A stretch of DNA of 64,000 nucleotides from Micromonospora noduli (GTDB lineage Bacteria > Actinomycetota > Actinomycetes > Mycobacteriales > Micromonosporaceae), in NCBI RefSeq assembly GCF_003264365.1, contig NZ_PYAK01000017.1, positions 1-64,000 on the forward strand. The letters are read 5' to 3'. The notes under the pieces were generated by a model, which was not told where the DNA came from, made no database searches, and saw only the letters and a program-made list of their open reading frames with translations. A program made the translations under genes and the position numbers. How positions within the stretch are numbered: the stretch's first letter is position 1; each line of letters begins with the position of its first letter. Shown piece after piece: positions 19,135 through 26,937 of the stretch.

Positions 19135-19578
19135 TCACTGCGCGATCTGCTTGATCTCGAACGGCACCGGCTGCTGCGCGAGGTGCGGGTGCTCGGCACC
19201 GGCGTAGACCTTCAGCTTCTTGATCAGCTGACGGCCGAGCTTGTTGTGCGGGAGCATCCCCTTCACGGCCAGCTCGATGGCCCGCTCGGGACGCTTGGTC
19301 AGCAGCTCGTCGTAGCCGATCTGCTTCAGACCACCCGGGTAACCGGAGTGGCGGTAAGCGACCTTGGTCTGGCGCTTGTTGCCGGTCAACGCAACCTTGC
19401 CCGCGTTCACGATGACGACAAAGTCGCCCGTGTCGACGTGCGGCGCGAAAGTCGGCTTGTGCTTACCACGCAGCAACGTGGCGGCGTGGGTGGCCAGGCG
19501 GCCCAGCACGACATCAGAGGCGTCGATGACGTGCCACTGACGCTCGATCTCACCCGGCTTCGGGCTGTACGTACGCAC
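19135..19578 (-). CDS. rplM: 50S ribosomal protein L13
   Basis: The protein has 147 residues from GTG 19578 with AAGGTAG upstream. The conserved segments are [45 protein letters not shown] and [14 protein letters not shown]. It is the first gene of the rplM-rpsI operon. In many bacteria truA lies directly upstream; here the minus-strand truA is about 44 kb away (63441). Confidence 0.98.
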   Translation of the reverse strand: MRTYSPKPGEIERQWHVIDASDVVLGRLATHAATLLRGKHKPTFAPHVDTGDFVVIVNAGKVALTGNKRQTKVAYRHSGYPGGLKQIGYDELLTKRPERAIELAVKGMLPHNKLGRQLIKKLKVYAGAEHPHLAQQPVPFEIKQIAQ

Positions 19579-19711
19579 AGGTCTACCTTGTCTCGTCGTC
19601 GGTCTGGGGTCGCGCGCCGAGGTGACCAGATCTAGCAGGCCGGACCAGCGCGCACGAACGACCAAGCGTACCTGATGGGGCACGCCTCTGGATGTCGTAC
19701 AACAGCAGGCA

Positions 19712-19741
19712 ACGATACCCGGCGCCCCGTCCGCAGGTCAA
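19712..19741 (-). promoter_or_regulatory. Candidate housekeeping promoter for rplM-rpsI
   Basis: On the minus strand TTGACC (19741-19736) and TATCGT (19717-19712) are separated by 18 bases, close to the SigA/HrdB -35/-10 pattern. It would give a leader of about 125 nt before the rplM GTG. No other good match was seen in the 209 bp between narK and rplM. Confidence 0.4.
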
Positions 19742-19787
19742 AACGGGGGTGCGGTCCCGCGCGGCGACGCGCCGAGGGTGGCTCAGC

Positions 19788-21170
19788 TCACACGTTGGCG
19801 AGTCGACCGGCCCTCGGACGGCGGTACATCACCCAGGTGACCGCGAAGCACAACGCGTACCAGCCGATGAAGGCCAGGTAGGCGGCGTCGGCGTTGCCCG
19901 AGCTGAGGAACGACTGGCGGAACGCGATGTTGACCAGCACCCCGCCGAAGGCGCCGATCGCGCCCGCGATGCCGATCAACGCGCCGGTCATCCGCCGCGC
20001 CCACCGCGCGGCGGCCTCCGGATCACGCTGACCGGTGGCCACCGCGTCCGCCGACCGGGCCCGGAAGATCGCCGGGATCATCTTGTAGGTGGATCCGTTG
20101 CCGACGCCGGAGAAGACGAAGAGGGCGAGAAACCCGGCGAGGTAGAGCCCGAACGAACGCTCCCGCGCCGCGTACAGCACGGTGCTCGCGCCGGCCGCCA
20201 TCGCCACGAAGTTCCAGAAGGTCACCCGCGCCCCGCCCAACCGGTCGGCGAGGTGCCCGCCCAGCGGTCGGATCAGCGAGCCGACCAGCGGGCCCAGGAA
20301 GGTCAGCCAGGCGGCGTCGACCGGGGTGGGGAACCGCTCGGCGAACTGGAGCTGGAGCACCTGACCGAAGGCGAAACCGAAGCCGATGAACGAGCCGAAG
20401 GTGCCGATGTAGAGCAGCGACATCACCCAGGTGTGCGGATCGCGGGCCGCCTCCCGCAACGCGCCCGGCTCGTTGCGCGCCCCGGGCACGGTGTCCAACC
20501 AGCGGGCCGCCGCCAGCGCGGCCAGCACGATCAGCGGCAGGTAGACCGCCGGCACCAACCGGGGGTACGCGGCGCCCGCGGTGGCGAGGACCGCCAGGCC
20601 GACCAGCTGCACGGCGGGTACTCCCAGGTTGCCGCCACCGGCGTTGAGCCCGAGCGCCCGTCCCTTGAGCCGCTGTGGGTAGAACAGGTTGATGTTCGCC
20701 ATCGAGGAGGCGAAGTTGCCGCCGCCGACCCCGGTGAGGCAGGCGAGCACCATCAGGGTGGTGTAGGACACCCCGGGCTCCAGCAGCACCGTCATCGGAA
20801 CCGCGGGCACCAGCAACAGCAGTGCGCTGATGATCGTCCAGCGTCGTCCGCCGAAGCGGGCCACCGCCAGCGTGTACGGCAGCCGCAGCACCGCGCCCAG
20901 GGCGGCCGGCACGGCGGTGAGCAGGAACTTCCCGGCCGGATCGATGCCGTACGCGGGGCCGAGGAAGAGCACGGTGACCGACCAGAGACTCCATACCGAG
21001 AAGCCGACGTGCTCCGCGAAGATCGAGACCCAGAGGTTGCGTCGGGCGATCGGCGCGCCGGTGGCCTCCCAGAAGTCCGGGTCCTCGGGGCGCCAGTCGT
21101 GCAGCTGTCGCCGGCGACCGGTGACGGCAGGCGGCTCGGCAGTGACTACGGTGCTGGTGAGCGTGCTCAC
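19788..21170 (-). CDS. narK: Nitrate/nitrite transporter of the major facilitator superfamily (NarK-like)
   Basis: A 460-residue integral membrane protein with about 12 helices. It carries the nitrate signature GGGNFASSMANINLFYP in the first half and VFSGVGNGSTYKMIP in the second, the two motifs of the NarK/NrtP family. GTG 21170 has AGGAG just upstream. It probably imports nitrate for the assimilatory genes at 23336-30903, although it is on the opposite strand about 2 kb away. A near-match to a GlnR site (GTGAC then GAAAC, one base too close) lies at 21191-21205. Confidence 0.9.
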   Translation of the reverse strand: MSTLTSTVVTAEPPAVTGRRRQLHDWRPEDPDFWEATGAPIARRNLWVSIFAEHVGFSVWSLWSVTVLFLGPAYGIDPAGKFLLTAVPAALGAVLRLPYTLAVARFGGRRWTIISALLLLVPAVPMTVLLEPGVSYTTLMVLACLTGVGGGNFASSMANINLFYPQRLKGRALGLNAGGGNLGVPAVQLVGLAVLATAGAAYPRLVPAVYLPLIVLAALAAARWLDTVPGARNEPGALREAARDPHTWVMSLLYIGTFGSFIGFGFAFGQVLQLQFAERFPTPVDAAWLTFLGPLVGSLIRPLGGHLADRLGGARVTFWNFVAMAAGASTVLYAARERSFGLYLAGFLALFVFSGVGNGSTYKMIPAIFRARSADAVATGQRDPEAAARWARRMTGALIGIAGAIGAFGGVLVNIAFRQSFLSSGNADAAYLAFIGWYALCFAVTWVMYRRPRAGRLANV

Positions 21171-21324
21171 GGCGGCTCCTCCTCGTCGATGTGACGAGGG
21201 GAAACGCTAGGAACACCCGGTTACCTGGCAGTGCCCGTCGCGGGTCGGGCCGGAAACGGGGACCGCACCACGGCCCGGCGGCGATGGTGAGCACGCCACC
21301 GGGGCGCTCAGAGCCGCCTTACGG

Positions 21325-21618
21325 TCAGAGCTGCTGGAGGATCCGCAGCGCGCGCCCCACCCGGAGCATGGTGTCGGTGTCGGCGACGTCCACGCACGCG
21401 GTGAACCACTTCTTCATGGGCGAGGAGATCCGGTCGGGCATCACCACGTACCGGCCCATCGACACGGCGAGCGGCGAGTCCCGCAGGAGCGACTCCTCGA
21501 CCACCTCGACCACGATCACGATGGGCACGTCGGTGGAGTTGTAGACGTCCGAGCTGATCACGAGGCCGAGGCGTTCCCGGGCGCCCTCGATGCGCCAGAT
21601 CTCACCCCTACGCAGCAC
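21325..21618 (-). CDS. PemK/MazF-family toxin (endoribonuclease)
   Basis: The protein has 97 residues from GTG 21618. RRGEIWRIE at the N-terminus, RLGLVISSDVYN and the beta-rich VPIVIVVEVV core are typical of PemK/MazF mRNA interferases. A central RYVVMPDRISSPMKKWF corresponds to the second conserved block. It overlaps the preceding small gene by 11 bp, the usual antitoxin-toxin arrangement. Confidence 0.8.
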   Translation of the reverse strand: MLRRGEIWRIEGARERLGLVISSDVYNSTDVPIVIVVEVVEESLLRDSPLAVSMGRYVVMPDRISSPMKKWFTACVDVADTDTMLRVGRALRILQQL

Positions 21619-21865
21619 GCGGCCGTCCGCCGGAGAACAGGTCGTTGACCATGCCCACCTCGCGGGCGTCGGCGAGCGCGGCGGACTCCAGATCCAGGCT
21701 GGCGCGGCCCACGGCGGCGGCGTGCGCGGTGAAAACCTCGCGCAGCGCCTTTTCCCGGGCGGCCTGGTCCATCCACGCGGAGAGCGACAGCCCCTCGCGC
21801 TTGGCGAACCGCCGCGCCTCCTCGATCGTCTCGTCCGTGAACGAGAGAGTCACCTTGGCAGTCAT
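21608..21865 (-). CDS. Antitoxin partner of the PemK/MazF-type toxin
   Basis: The protein has 85 residues from ATG 21865. It starts with a short basic strand (MTAKVTLSFTDETIEEARRFAKR) followed by helices, as in ribbon-helix-helix-like antitoxins, and has an acidic, Ala-rich C-terminal region that would wrap the toxin. Its TAG stop lies inside the toxin gene. The position makes antitoxin the best reading; the family name is uncertain. Confidence 0.7.
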   Translation of the reverse strand: MTAKVTLSFTDETIEEARRFAKREGLSLSAWMDQAAREKALREVFTAHAAAVGRASLDLESAALADAREVGMVNDLFSGGRPRAA

Positions 21866-21954
21866 GCCGAGCAGATTACCCACCGGTGTGACCAACAGTC
21901 ATCCCTGCGCTCACCGGCTCGCCCCCGGGCGGCGAAACGCACATTCCGTCGGGC

Positions 21955-22650
21955 TTACCCGGCCCGGCCACCGAACACCGCGAAGCGCCACTCCTTGAAG
22001 TAGCAGTCGACGTCGACCAGGCCCGCCTCGGCGAGCCACCGGCACTGGTCGGCCACCGTGGCCGGGCGGTCGTGGCGCATCCGCTCCCGGGAAGCCGCGA
22101 TCTCGTCGGGGGACGCACCCAGCTCGGTGATCCGCTTCAGCCACACCTCGTCGTAGCGCCGGTCCAGCTCCGGGGTCGGGCCGGCAACCTGCTCGGCGTT
22201 GACGAACACCCCGCCCGGTGCCAACGCGGCGGCGGCCCGTCGGTAGAGCGCACGCTTGCCGGCGTCGTCCAGGTGGTGGATCGCCAGCGCGCTGACCACC
22301 GCGTCGTACCGGCCCGGCGGCAGATCGTCGGCCAGGTCGGCGTGGACCGTTCGGTGTGGCACGGACCGCGCGTCCAACTGGTCGGTGGCGCGGGCGAGCA
22401 TCGCCGGCGCTCCGTCCACCAGGGTCAGCCGGACTCCGGGCACCGCAGCGGACAGCAGCAGGGAGAGCAGGCCGGTGCCGGCGCCCAGATCCAACACCTC
22501 CGGGGTACGACCGGCGGCGAGCGCGGCCCGCAACGGCGGCGCGGCCACCTGGACGGCGGTGCCGTAAAAGGCGTCGAAGCACGGGATCAACCGCCTGCGC
22601 GCCTCGTCGTACGTGCCGGCCACCGCGTCGAAGACGTCCGTCACGCTCAT
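21955..22650 (-). CDS. Class I SAM-dependent methyltransferase
   Basis: The protein has 231 residues from ATG 22650 with GGGAG upstream. Motif I is VLDLGAGTGLLSLLL, motif II is LTLVDGAPAML, and DAVVSALAIHHLDD followed by APGGVFVNAEQV gives motifs III-IV. It has the general form of small-molecule methyltransferases; the substrate is unknown. It is the first gene of a minus-strand run that ends with the toxin-antitoxin pair, 89 bp downstream. Confidence 0.85.
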   Translation of the reverse strand: MSVTDVFDAVAGTYDEARRRLIPCFDAFYGTAVQVAAPPLRAALAAGRTPEVLDLGAGTGLLSLLLSAAVPGVRLTLVDGAPAMLARATDQLDARSVPHRTVHADLADDLPPGRYDAVVSALAIHHLDDAGKRALYRRAAAALAPGGVFVNAEQVAGPTPELDRRYDEVWLKRITELGASPDEIAASRERMRHDRPATVADQCRWLAEAGLVDVDCYFKEWRFAVFGGRAG

Positions 22651-22851
22651 CGGGGGCTCCCATTCTTTGAGACAGATTTCCCACATTATAAGCCGGACAG
22701 CGGCGCTGATGTCGTCAGCGATTCAGCTCCAACGGTGTCAGACCCGCACCTGCCATCGCCCGTGAAGTCACCGCGCTCCGCCGCCGGGGAGCCGGGACCG
22801 TCGCGAACGGTCGGTGTGGTCCATCCGGCCGCGCTTGCGCCCTTCACCTGC

Positions 22852-22904
22852 CGAGATCTTGGACAGTTTCCGTTACGTCAGAACGGAAACTGTCCAAGAT
22901 CTCG
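22852..22904. repeat. Perfect 23-bp-arm hairpin
   Basis: Bases 22852-22874 and 22882-22904 are exact reverse complements around a 7-nt loop (ACGTCAG). The arm reads CGAGATCTTGGACAG then TTTCCGTT. It lies 200 bp upstream of the methyltransferase start and 430 bp upstream of nasA, between copies of another repeat. It could be a terminator, a regulatory hairpin or a small mobile palindrome. Confidence 0.8.
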
Positions 22905-22906
22905 AC

Positions 22907-23128
22907 GGACGAGCACTGAGGCGGGAGCCGCGCACGGGTGACGTCTTGCACCTCGCGATCGAGTTTTACGGCCATTCGATCGCTCTGGCGTTCTATCTGG
23001 CAGCGAACATGCAAGACGCCGTTGACGACCTGTACTCCCTGGGCGTTCGCCCTGACCCGCGGGCACTCCACGCCCGGTTCCTCGGCTGGCTGCCGACCCG
23101 CCGACCACACCGCGCCGACTTGCGCTGA
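22907..23128 (+). pseudogene. Possible remnant coding sequence before nasA
   Basis: An open frame reads AIEFYGHSIALAFYLAANM then QDAVDDLYSLGVRP and RALHARFLGWLPT before a TGA at 23126-23128. The peptide has plausible helices and GC-rich third positions, but no proper start or ribosome site: the frame runs back into the perfect hairpin. It resembles a truncated gene rather than an intact one. No family is recognised. Confidence 0.2.
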
Positions 23129-23273
23129 CCGCCCCCGCGAGTTGAAGTGCGCTGCCGCTTTGGAGCTGATGTCGCAAACGAATCAACCGCCGATGTCGTC
23201 AGCGATTCAGCTCCACAGGCTCCGACTCGCACCCTCCAACACGCTCGCTGCCCCGGTGCGGTGTGAGCCCCAC

Positions 23274-23311
23274 TTGACAGGACCGAAACAGAAGGGACCC
23301 GGACCGGAAAC
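23274..23311 (+). promoter_or_regulatory. GlnR-type nitrogen operator upstream of nasA
   Basis: The sequence reads TTGAC-N6-GAAAC-N6-GACCC-N6-GAAAC. The actinobacterial GlnR consensus is gTnAC-N6-GaAAC repeated with the same spacing. Both GAAAC boxes are exact and all four elements have the right spacing (22 bp between the GAAAC boxes); the two upstream half-boxes are partial matches. It ends 24 bp before the nasA ATG. This predicts GlnR control of nitrate assimilation. Confidence 0.7.
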
Positions 23312-23335
23312 CGCCCGGCGGCACGCTTTCCCGAC

Positions 23336-25501
23336 ATGACAGACGGTGCACGGTCGGCGACTCCGCCGGGGCTGACGCCCCGGGAAGTGGCGACGCACTG
23401 CCCGTACTGCGCACTGCAGTGCGGGATGACGCTGCGCGCGGACGACGCCGGGGTGACGGTCCACCCGCGCGAGTTCCCCACCAACCGGGGCGGGCTCTGC
23501 CAGAAGGGTTGGACCGCCGCCGAACTGCTCGACCACCCGGATCGGCTGACCACTCCGCTGGTGCGCGACGCGGCCACCGGCGAACTGCACCCGGCGAGCT
23601 GGGACACCGCGCTCGACCGGGTGGTCGCCGGCATCCGCGCCGTCCAGGACGACGCCGGCCGGGACGCGGTCGCCGTCTTCGGCGGCGGTGGCCTGACCAA
23701 CGAGAAGGCGTACGCGTTGGGGAAGTTCGCCCGGATCGGGCTGCGCACCCGGAACATCGACTACAACGGACGGTTCTGTATGTCCTCGGCGGCAGCCGCC
23801 GGGATGCGCGCCTTCGGCATCGACCGCGGGCTGCCGTTCCCCCTCGCCGACCTGGGCCGGGCCGACACCCTGCTGCTGGTCGGAGCGAACCCCGCGGAGA
23901 CCATGCCGCCGCTGGTGCGCTGGCTCACCGAGCAGCGCCGCGACGGCGGAAAACTGATCGTCATCGACCCCCGGGTCACCGCCACCGCCCGCCAGGCCGA
24001 CCTGCACCTGCAGCCGCTTCCCGGCACCGACCTGGCGGTGGCCAACGCGCTGCTGCACATCGCCCTCACCGAGGGTTGGGTCGACCGGGCCTACGTGGCC
24101 GACCGCACCACCGGTTTCGACGCGGTCCGCCGAGGCGTCGCCGCCTGGTGGCCGGCCCGCGCGGAACAGCTCTCCGGGGTGCCCGTGGCCGACCTGGAGG
24201 CGACCGCCCGAGCGCTGGGCACCGGCGGTCGCGTGATCATCCTGACCGCGCGCGGCGCCGAGCAGCACGCCAAGGGGGTGGACACCGTCACCGCGTACGT
24301 CAATCTCGCCCTCGCCCTCGGTCTGCCCGGCCGCGACGGTTCCGGGTACGGCTGCCTCACCGGCCAGGGCAACGGCCAGGGCGGGCGGGAGCACGGGCAG
24401 AAGGCCGACCAGCTGCCCGGCTACCGGCGGATCGACGACCCGGCGGCCCGCGAGCACGTGGCCGGGGTGTGGGGCGTGCCGGCCGACGAACTGCCCGGCC
24501 CGGGAGTGCCCGCCTACCAACTGCTCGACTCGCTCGGCACCCCGGGTGGCCCGCGCGCGTTGCTGGTGTTCGGGTCGAACCCGGTGGTCTCCGCACCCCG
24601 GGCGGCCCGGATCGAGGGCCGGCTGCGCAACCTCGACCTGCTGGTCGTCGCGGACCTCCTGCTCTCCGAGACGGCCGCGCTGGCGGACGTGGTGCTGCCC
24701 ACCGCGCAGTGGGCCGAGGAGGACGGCACCATGACCAACCTGGAAGGTCGGGTGCTGCGTCGGCGCGCGCTACGGCCACCCCCGCCGGGCGTCCGGACCG
24801 ACCTCGCCATCATCTCCGACCTGGCGGCACGGCTGGCCGAGGCGGACGTCGACCCGGCCGACGCCAACCCGGCCAGCGTCCGACCGGCCGCCGTCGCGGC
24901 GGCTCGGTTCCCGGCCGACCCGGCTGTCGTCTTCGCCGAGCTGCGCCGCGCCTCCGCCGGTGGGGCCGCCGACTACGCCGGCATCAGCTGGGACCGGATC
25001 GACGCCGACGACGGGGTCTACTGGCCCTGCCCGACCGAGGACGGGCCGGACACGCCCCGACTCTTCGCCGACCGGTTCGCCACCCCGGACGGCCGGGCCC
25101 GCTTCCACCCCGTCGACCATCGGCCCGCCGCCGAAGAGGTCTGCGTCACGTACCCGCTGCACTTCACCACCGGTCGGGTGCTGGCGCAGTACCAGTCGGG
25201 CACCCAGACCCGACGGGTGGCCGCGCTACGCCGCGCCGCCCCGGAGGCGTTCGTCGAACTGCACCCCGATCTGGCCACCCGGCTGGGCATCGACGACGGC
25301 GACCCGGTGCGGGTCACCTCCCGCCGAGGTGAGTTCCGCGCGCCGGCCCGGCTCAGCGCCGGGATCCGACCCGACACCGTGTTCGCCCCGTTCCACTACG
25401 CGGGGGCGGGACGCGCCAACTCGGTGACCAACGACGCGGTGGACCCGATCTCGGGGATGCCCGAATTCAAGATCTGCGCGGTCCGGGTGGAGAAGGCATG
25501 A
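23336..25501 (+). CDS. nasA: Assimilatory nitrate reductase, molybdopterin catalytic subunit
   Basis: Reduces nitrate to nitrite in the cytoplasm. The protein has 721 residues. An N-terminal [4Fe-4S] site is formed by Cys22, Cys25, Cys29 (CPYCALQCG) and Cys55 (GGLCQKGW). The molybdenum ligand is Cys148 in NGRFCMSSA. Later blocks include GANPAETMPP, GQGNGQGGREHGQKADQLPGYR and the C-terminal dinucleotide-binding domain (HFTTGRVLAQYQSGTQTRR). No export signal is present, as expected for Nas/NarB. The last four bases overlap the next start (ATGA). It is the first gene of a five-gene operon behind a GlnR-like site. Confidence 0.95.
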   Translation: MTDGARSATPPGLTPREVATHCPYCALQCGMTLRADDAGVTVHPREFPTNRGGLCQKGWTAAELLDHPDRLTTPLVRDAATGELHPASWDTALDRVVAGIRAVQDDAGRDAVAVFGGGGLTNEKAYALGKFARIGLRTRNIDYNGRFCMSSAAAAGMRAFGIDRGLPFPLADLGRADTLLLVGANPAETMPPLVRWLTEQRRDGGKLIVIDPRVTATARQADLHLQPLPGTDLAVANALLHIALTEGWVDRAYVADRTTGFDAVRRGVAAWWPARAEQLSGVPVADLEATARALGTGGRVIILTARGAEQHAKGVDTVTAYVNLALALGLPGRDGSGYGCLTGQGNGQGGREHGQKADQLPGYRRIDDPAAREHVAGVWGVPADELPGPGVPAYQLLDSLGTPGGPRALLVFGSNPVVSAPRAARIEGRLRNLDLLVVADLLLSETAALADVVLPTAQWAEEDGTMTNLEGRVLRRRALRPPPPGVRTDLAIISDLAARLAEADVDPADANPASVRPAAVAAARFPADPAVVFAELRRASAGGAADYAGISWDRIDADDGVYWPCPTEDGPDTPRLFADRFATPDGRARFHPVDHRPAAEEVCVTYPLHFTTGRVLAQYQSGTQTRRVAALRRAAPEAFVELHPDLATRLGIDDGDPVRVTSRRGEFRAPARLSAGIRPDTVFAPFHYAGAGRANSVTNDAVDPISGMPEFKICAVRVEKA

Positions 25502-26937
25502 CCGCCCGGGTGGTCATCGTCGGCAACGGGATGGCTGGCGCGCGCCTCGCCGGGGAGCTGCACGCCCGGGAGGGAGACCGGAAGGTCACAGTGCTCGGGG
25601 CCGAGCCGCACCGCGCGTACAACCGGATTTTGCTCTCCACCCTGCTGGCCGGCCGGATCGACGAGCCGGACGTGGAGCTGACCGAAGCCGCCGGGCACGG
25701 CGTCGACCTGCGCAGCGGCGTACCGGTGATCGCCGTCGACCGGTCCGCCCGGGAGGTCCGCACCGACGACGGCGAACGAATCGGATACGACCACCTGGTG
25801 CTCGCCACCGGTGCCCGGGCGGTGGTGCCGACGCTGCCCGGCCTCGACCCGGCGAACCTGCCGGAGCGGGTGGTCCCCTTCCGGACCCTGGACGACTGCC
25901 GGCGGATCCTCGCCGCCGCGGACGGCGCCCGCAGCGCTCTGGTGCTCGGCGGCGGGCTGCTCGGTCTGGAGGCCGCTCGAGGGCTGGCCGCCCGGGGGCT
26001 GGCCACCACAGTGGTGCACCCGCGAGAGCACCTGATGGAACGGCAGCTGGACCCGACGGCCGGCGCGGTGCTCGCGGGCACGCTCGCCGGTTTCGGCGTC
26101 AGCGTCCAACTGGGGGTGTCGGCGACCGGCGTGGCCGCGGACGCCAGCGGTGTCCGCCTCGACCTGGCCGACGGCAGGTCGCTCCACGCCGACCTGCTGG
26201 TGCTCTCCTGCGGCGTACGCCCGGACACCGCCCTCGCGCAGGCCGCCGGCCTGACCGTACGGCGCGGCGTGGTGGTGGACGACCGGCTGCGCACCAGCGA
26301 CCGGTCCATCTCGGCGATCGGCGACTGCGCCGAGCACGACGGCGTGCTCACCGGGCTGGTCGCGCCCGCCTGGGCCCAGGCCCAGGTGCTCGCGGACGTG
26401 CTGACCGGGACGGACCCGCTGGCCCGTTACCGGCCCCGGCCGGTGGTGACCCGGCTGAAGGCCGCCGGGATCGACCTTGCGTCGATGGGTGACGCGTCCA
26501 GTGGCGGGCCGGACGAGGAGTTGACCTTCGCCGACCCGACCCGGGGCACCTACGCCCGTTTGCGGATCCGCGACGAGCGGCTGATCGGCGCGATCCTGCT
26601 CGGCGACAACCCGGCGGTCGGCACTGTGATCCAACTCTTCGACCGTGGTCAGCCGGTGCCGAGTGACCGACGGGCGCTGCTGCTCGGCCGGGCACTCGGT
26701 GCGATCGGCGCGACCCCGGCCGCCTCACCGGCGCTGATGCCGGACGCGGCCACGGTCTGTCAGTGCAACACGGTGAGCAAGGGCGCACTGGTCAGAAGCT
26801 GGCGCTCCGGCGCCCGGACGGTCGATGCGGTGGTGGCCGCGACCCGGGCCGGCACCGGATGCGGCGGATGCCGGGACGCGGTGAGCGGCATCGTCGACTG
26901 GCTGAGCCAGGCGGAATCGGTGGAGGTGACGCGATGA
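25498..26937 (+). CDS. nasB: FAD-dependent electron-transfer subunit for nitrate reductase (NasB/NirB N-terminal-like) with BFD domain
   Basis: The protein has 479 residues. The FAD fold starts VVIVGNGMAGARLAGEL and a second nucleotide fold follows at ALVLGGGLLGLEAARGL; FAD-contacting SAIGDCAEHDG lies further on. The C-terminus is a [2Fe-2S] BFD domain with Cys421, Cys423, Cys455 and Cys458 (VCQCN, TGCGGC). It resembles the first half of NirB but lacks siroheme domains, so it probably passes electrons from NAD(P)H to NasA. Both ends overlap neighbours by four bases. Confidence 0.85.
   Translation: MTARVVIVGNGMAGARLAGELHAREGDRKVTVLGAEPHRAYNRILLSTLLAGRIDEPDVELTEAAGHGVDLRSGVPVIAVDRSAREVRTDDGERIGYDHLVLATGARAVVPTLPGLDPANLPERVVPFRTLDDCRRILAAADGARSALVLGGGLLGLEAARGLAARGLATTVVHPREHLMERQLDPTAGAVLAGTLAGFGVSVQLGVSATGVAADASGVRLDLADGRSLHADLLVLSCGVRPDTALAQAAGLTVRRGVVVDDRLRTSDRSISAIGDCAEHDGVLTGLVAPAWAQAQVLADVLTGTDPLARYRPRPVVTRLKAAGIDLASMGDASSGGPDEELTFADPTRGTYARLRIRDERLIGAILLGDNPAVGTVIQLFDRGQPVPSDRRALLLGRALGAIGATPAASPALMPDAATVCQCNTVSKGALVRSWRSGARTVDAVVAATRAGTGCGGCRDAVSGIVDWLSQAESVEVTR

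Larger units (their letters stand above)
22708..23237. repeat. Degenerate palindromic repeat family, three copies
   Basis: An identical 24-bp sequence (GATGTCGTCAGCGATTC then AGCTCCA) occurs at 22708-22731 and 23192-23215. Similarity continues about 23 bp further in both copies (GAC, CGCACC, CC). A third diverged copy lies at 23162-23191 (GGAGCTGATGTCG and on). The combined pattern GGAGCTGA ... TCAGCTCC is palindromic, so the unit looks like a short repetitive extragenic palindrome. The 685-bp gap between the methyltransferase and nasA is built largely of such repeats. Confidence 0.65.

Noticed and set aside
21191-21205. Possible GlnR half-site upstream of narK (GTGAC then GAAAC)
   Set aside because: The spacer is five instead of six and no second pair follows, unlike the good site before nasA.
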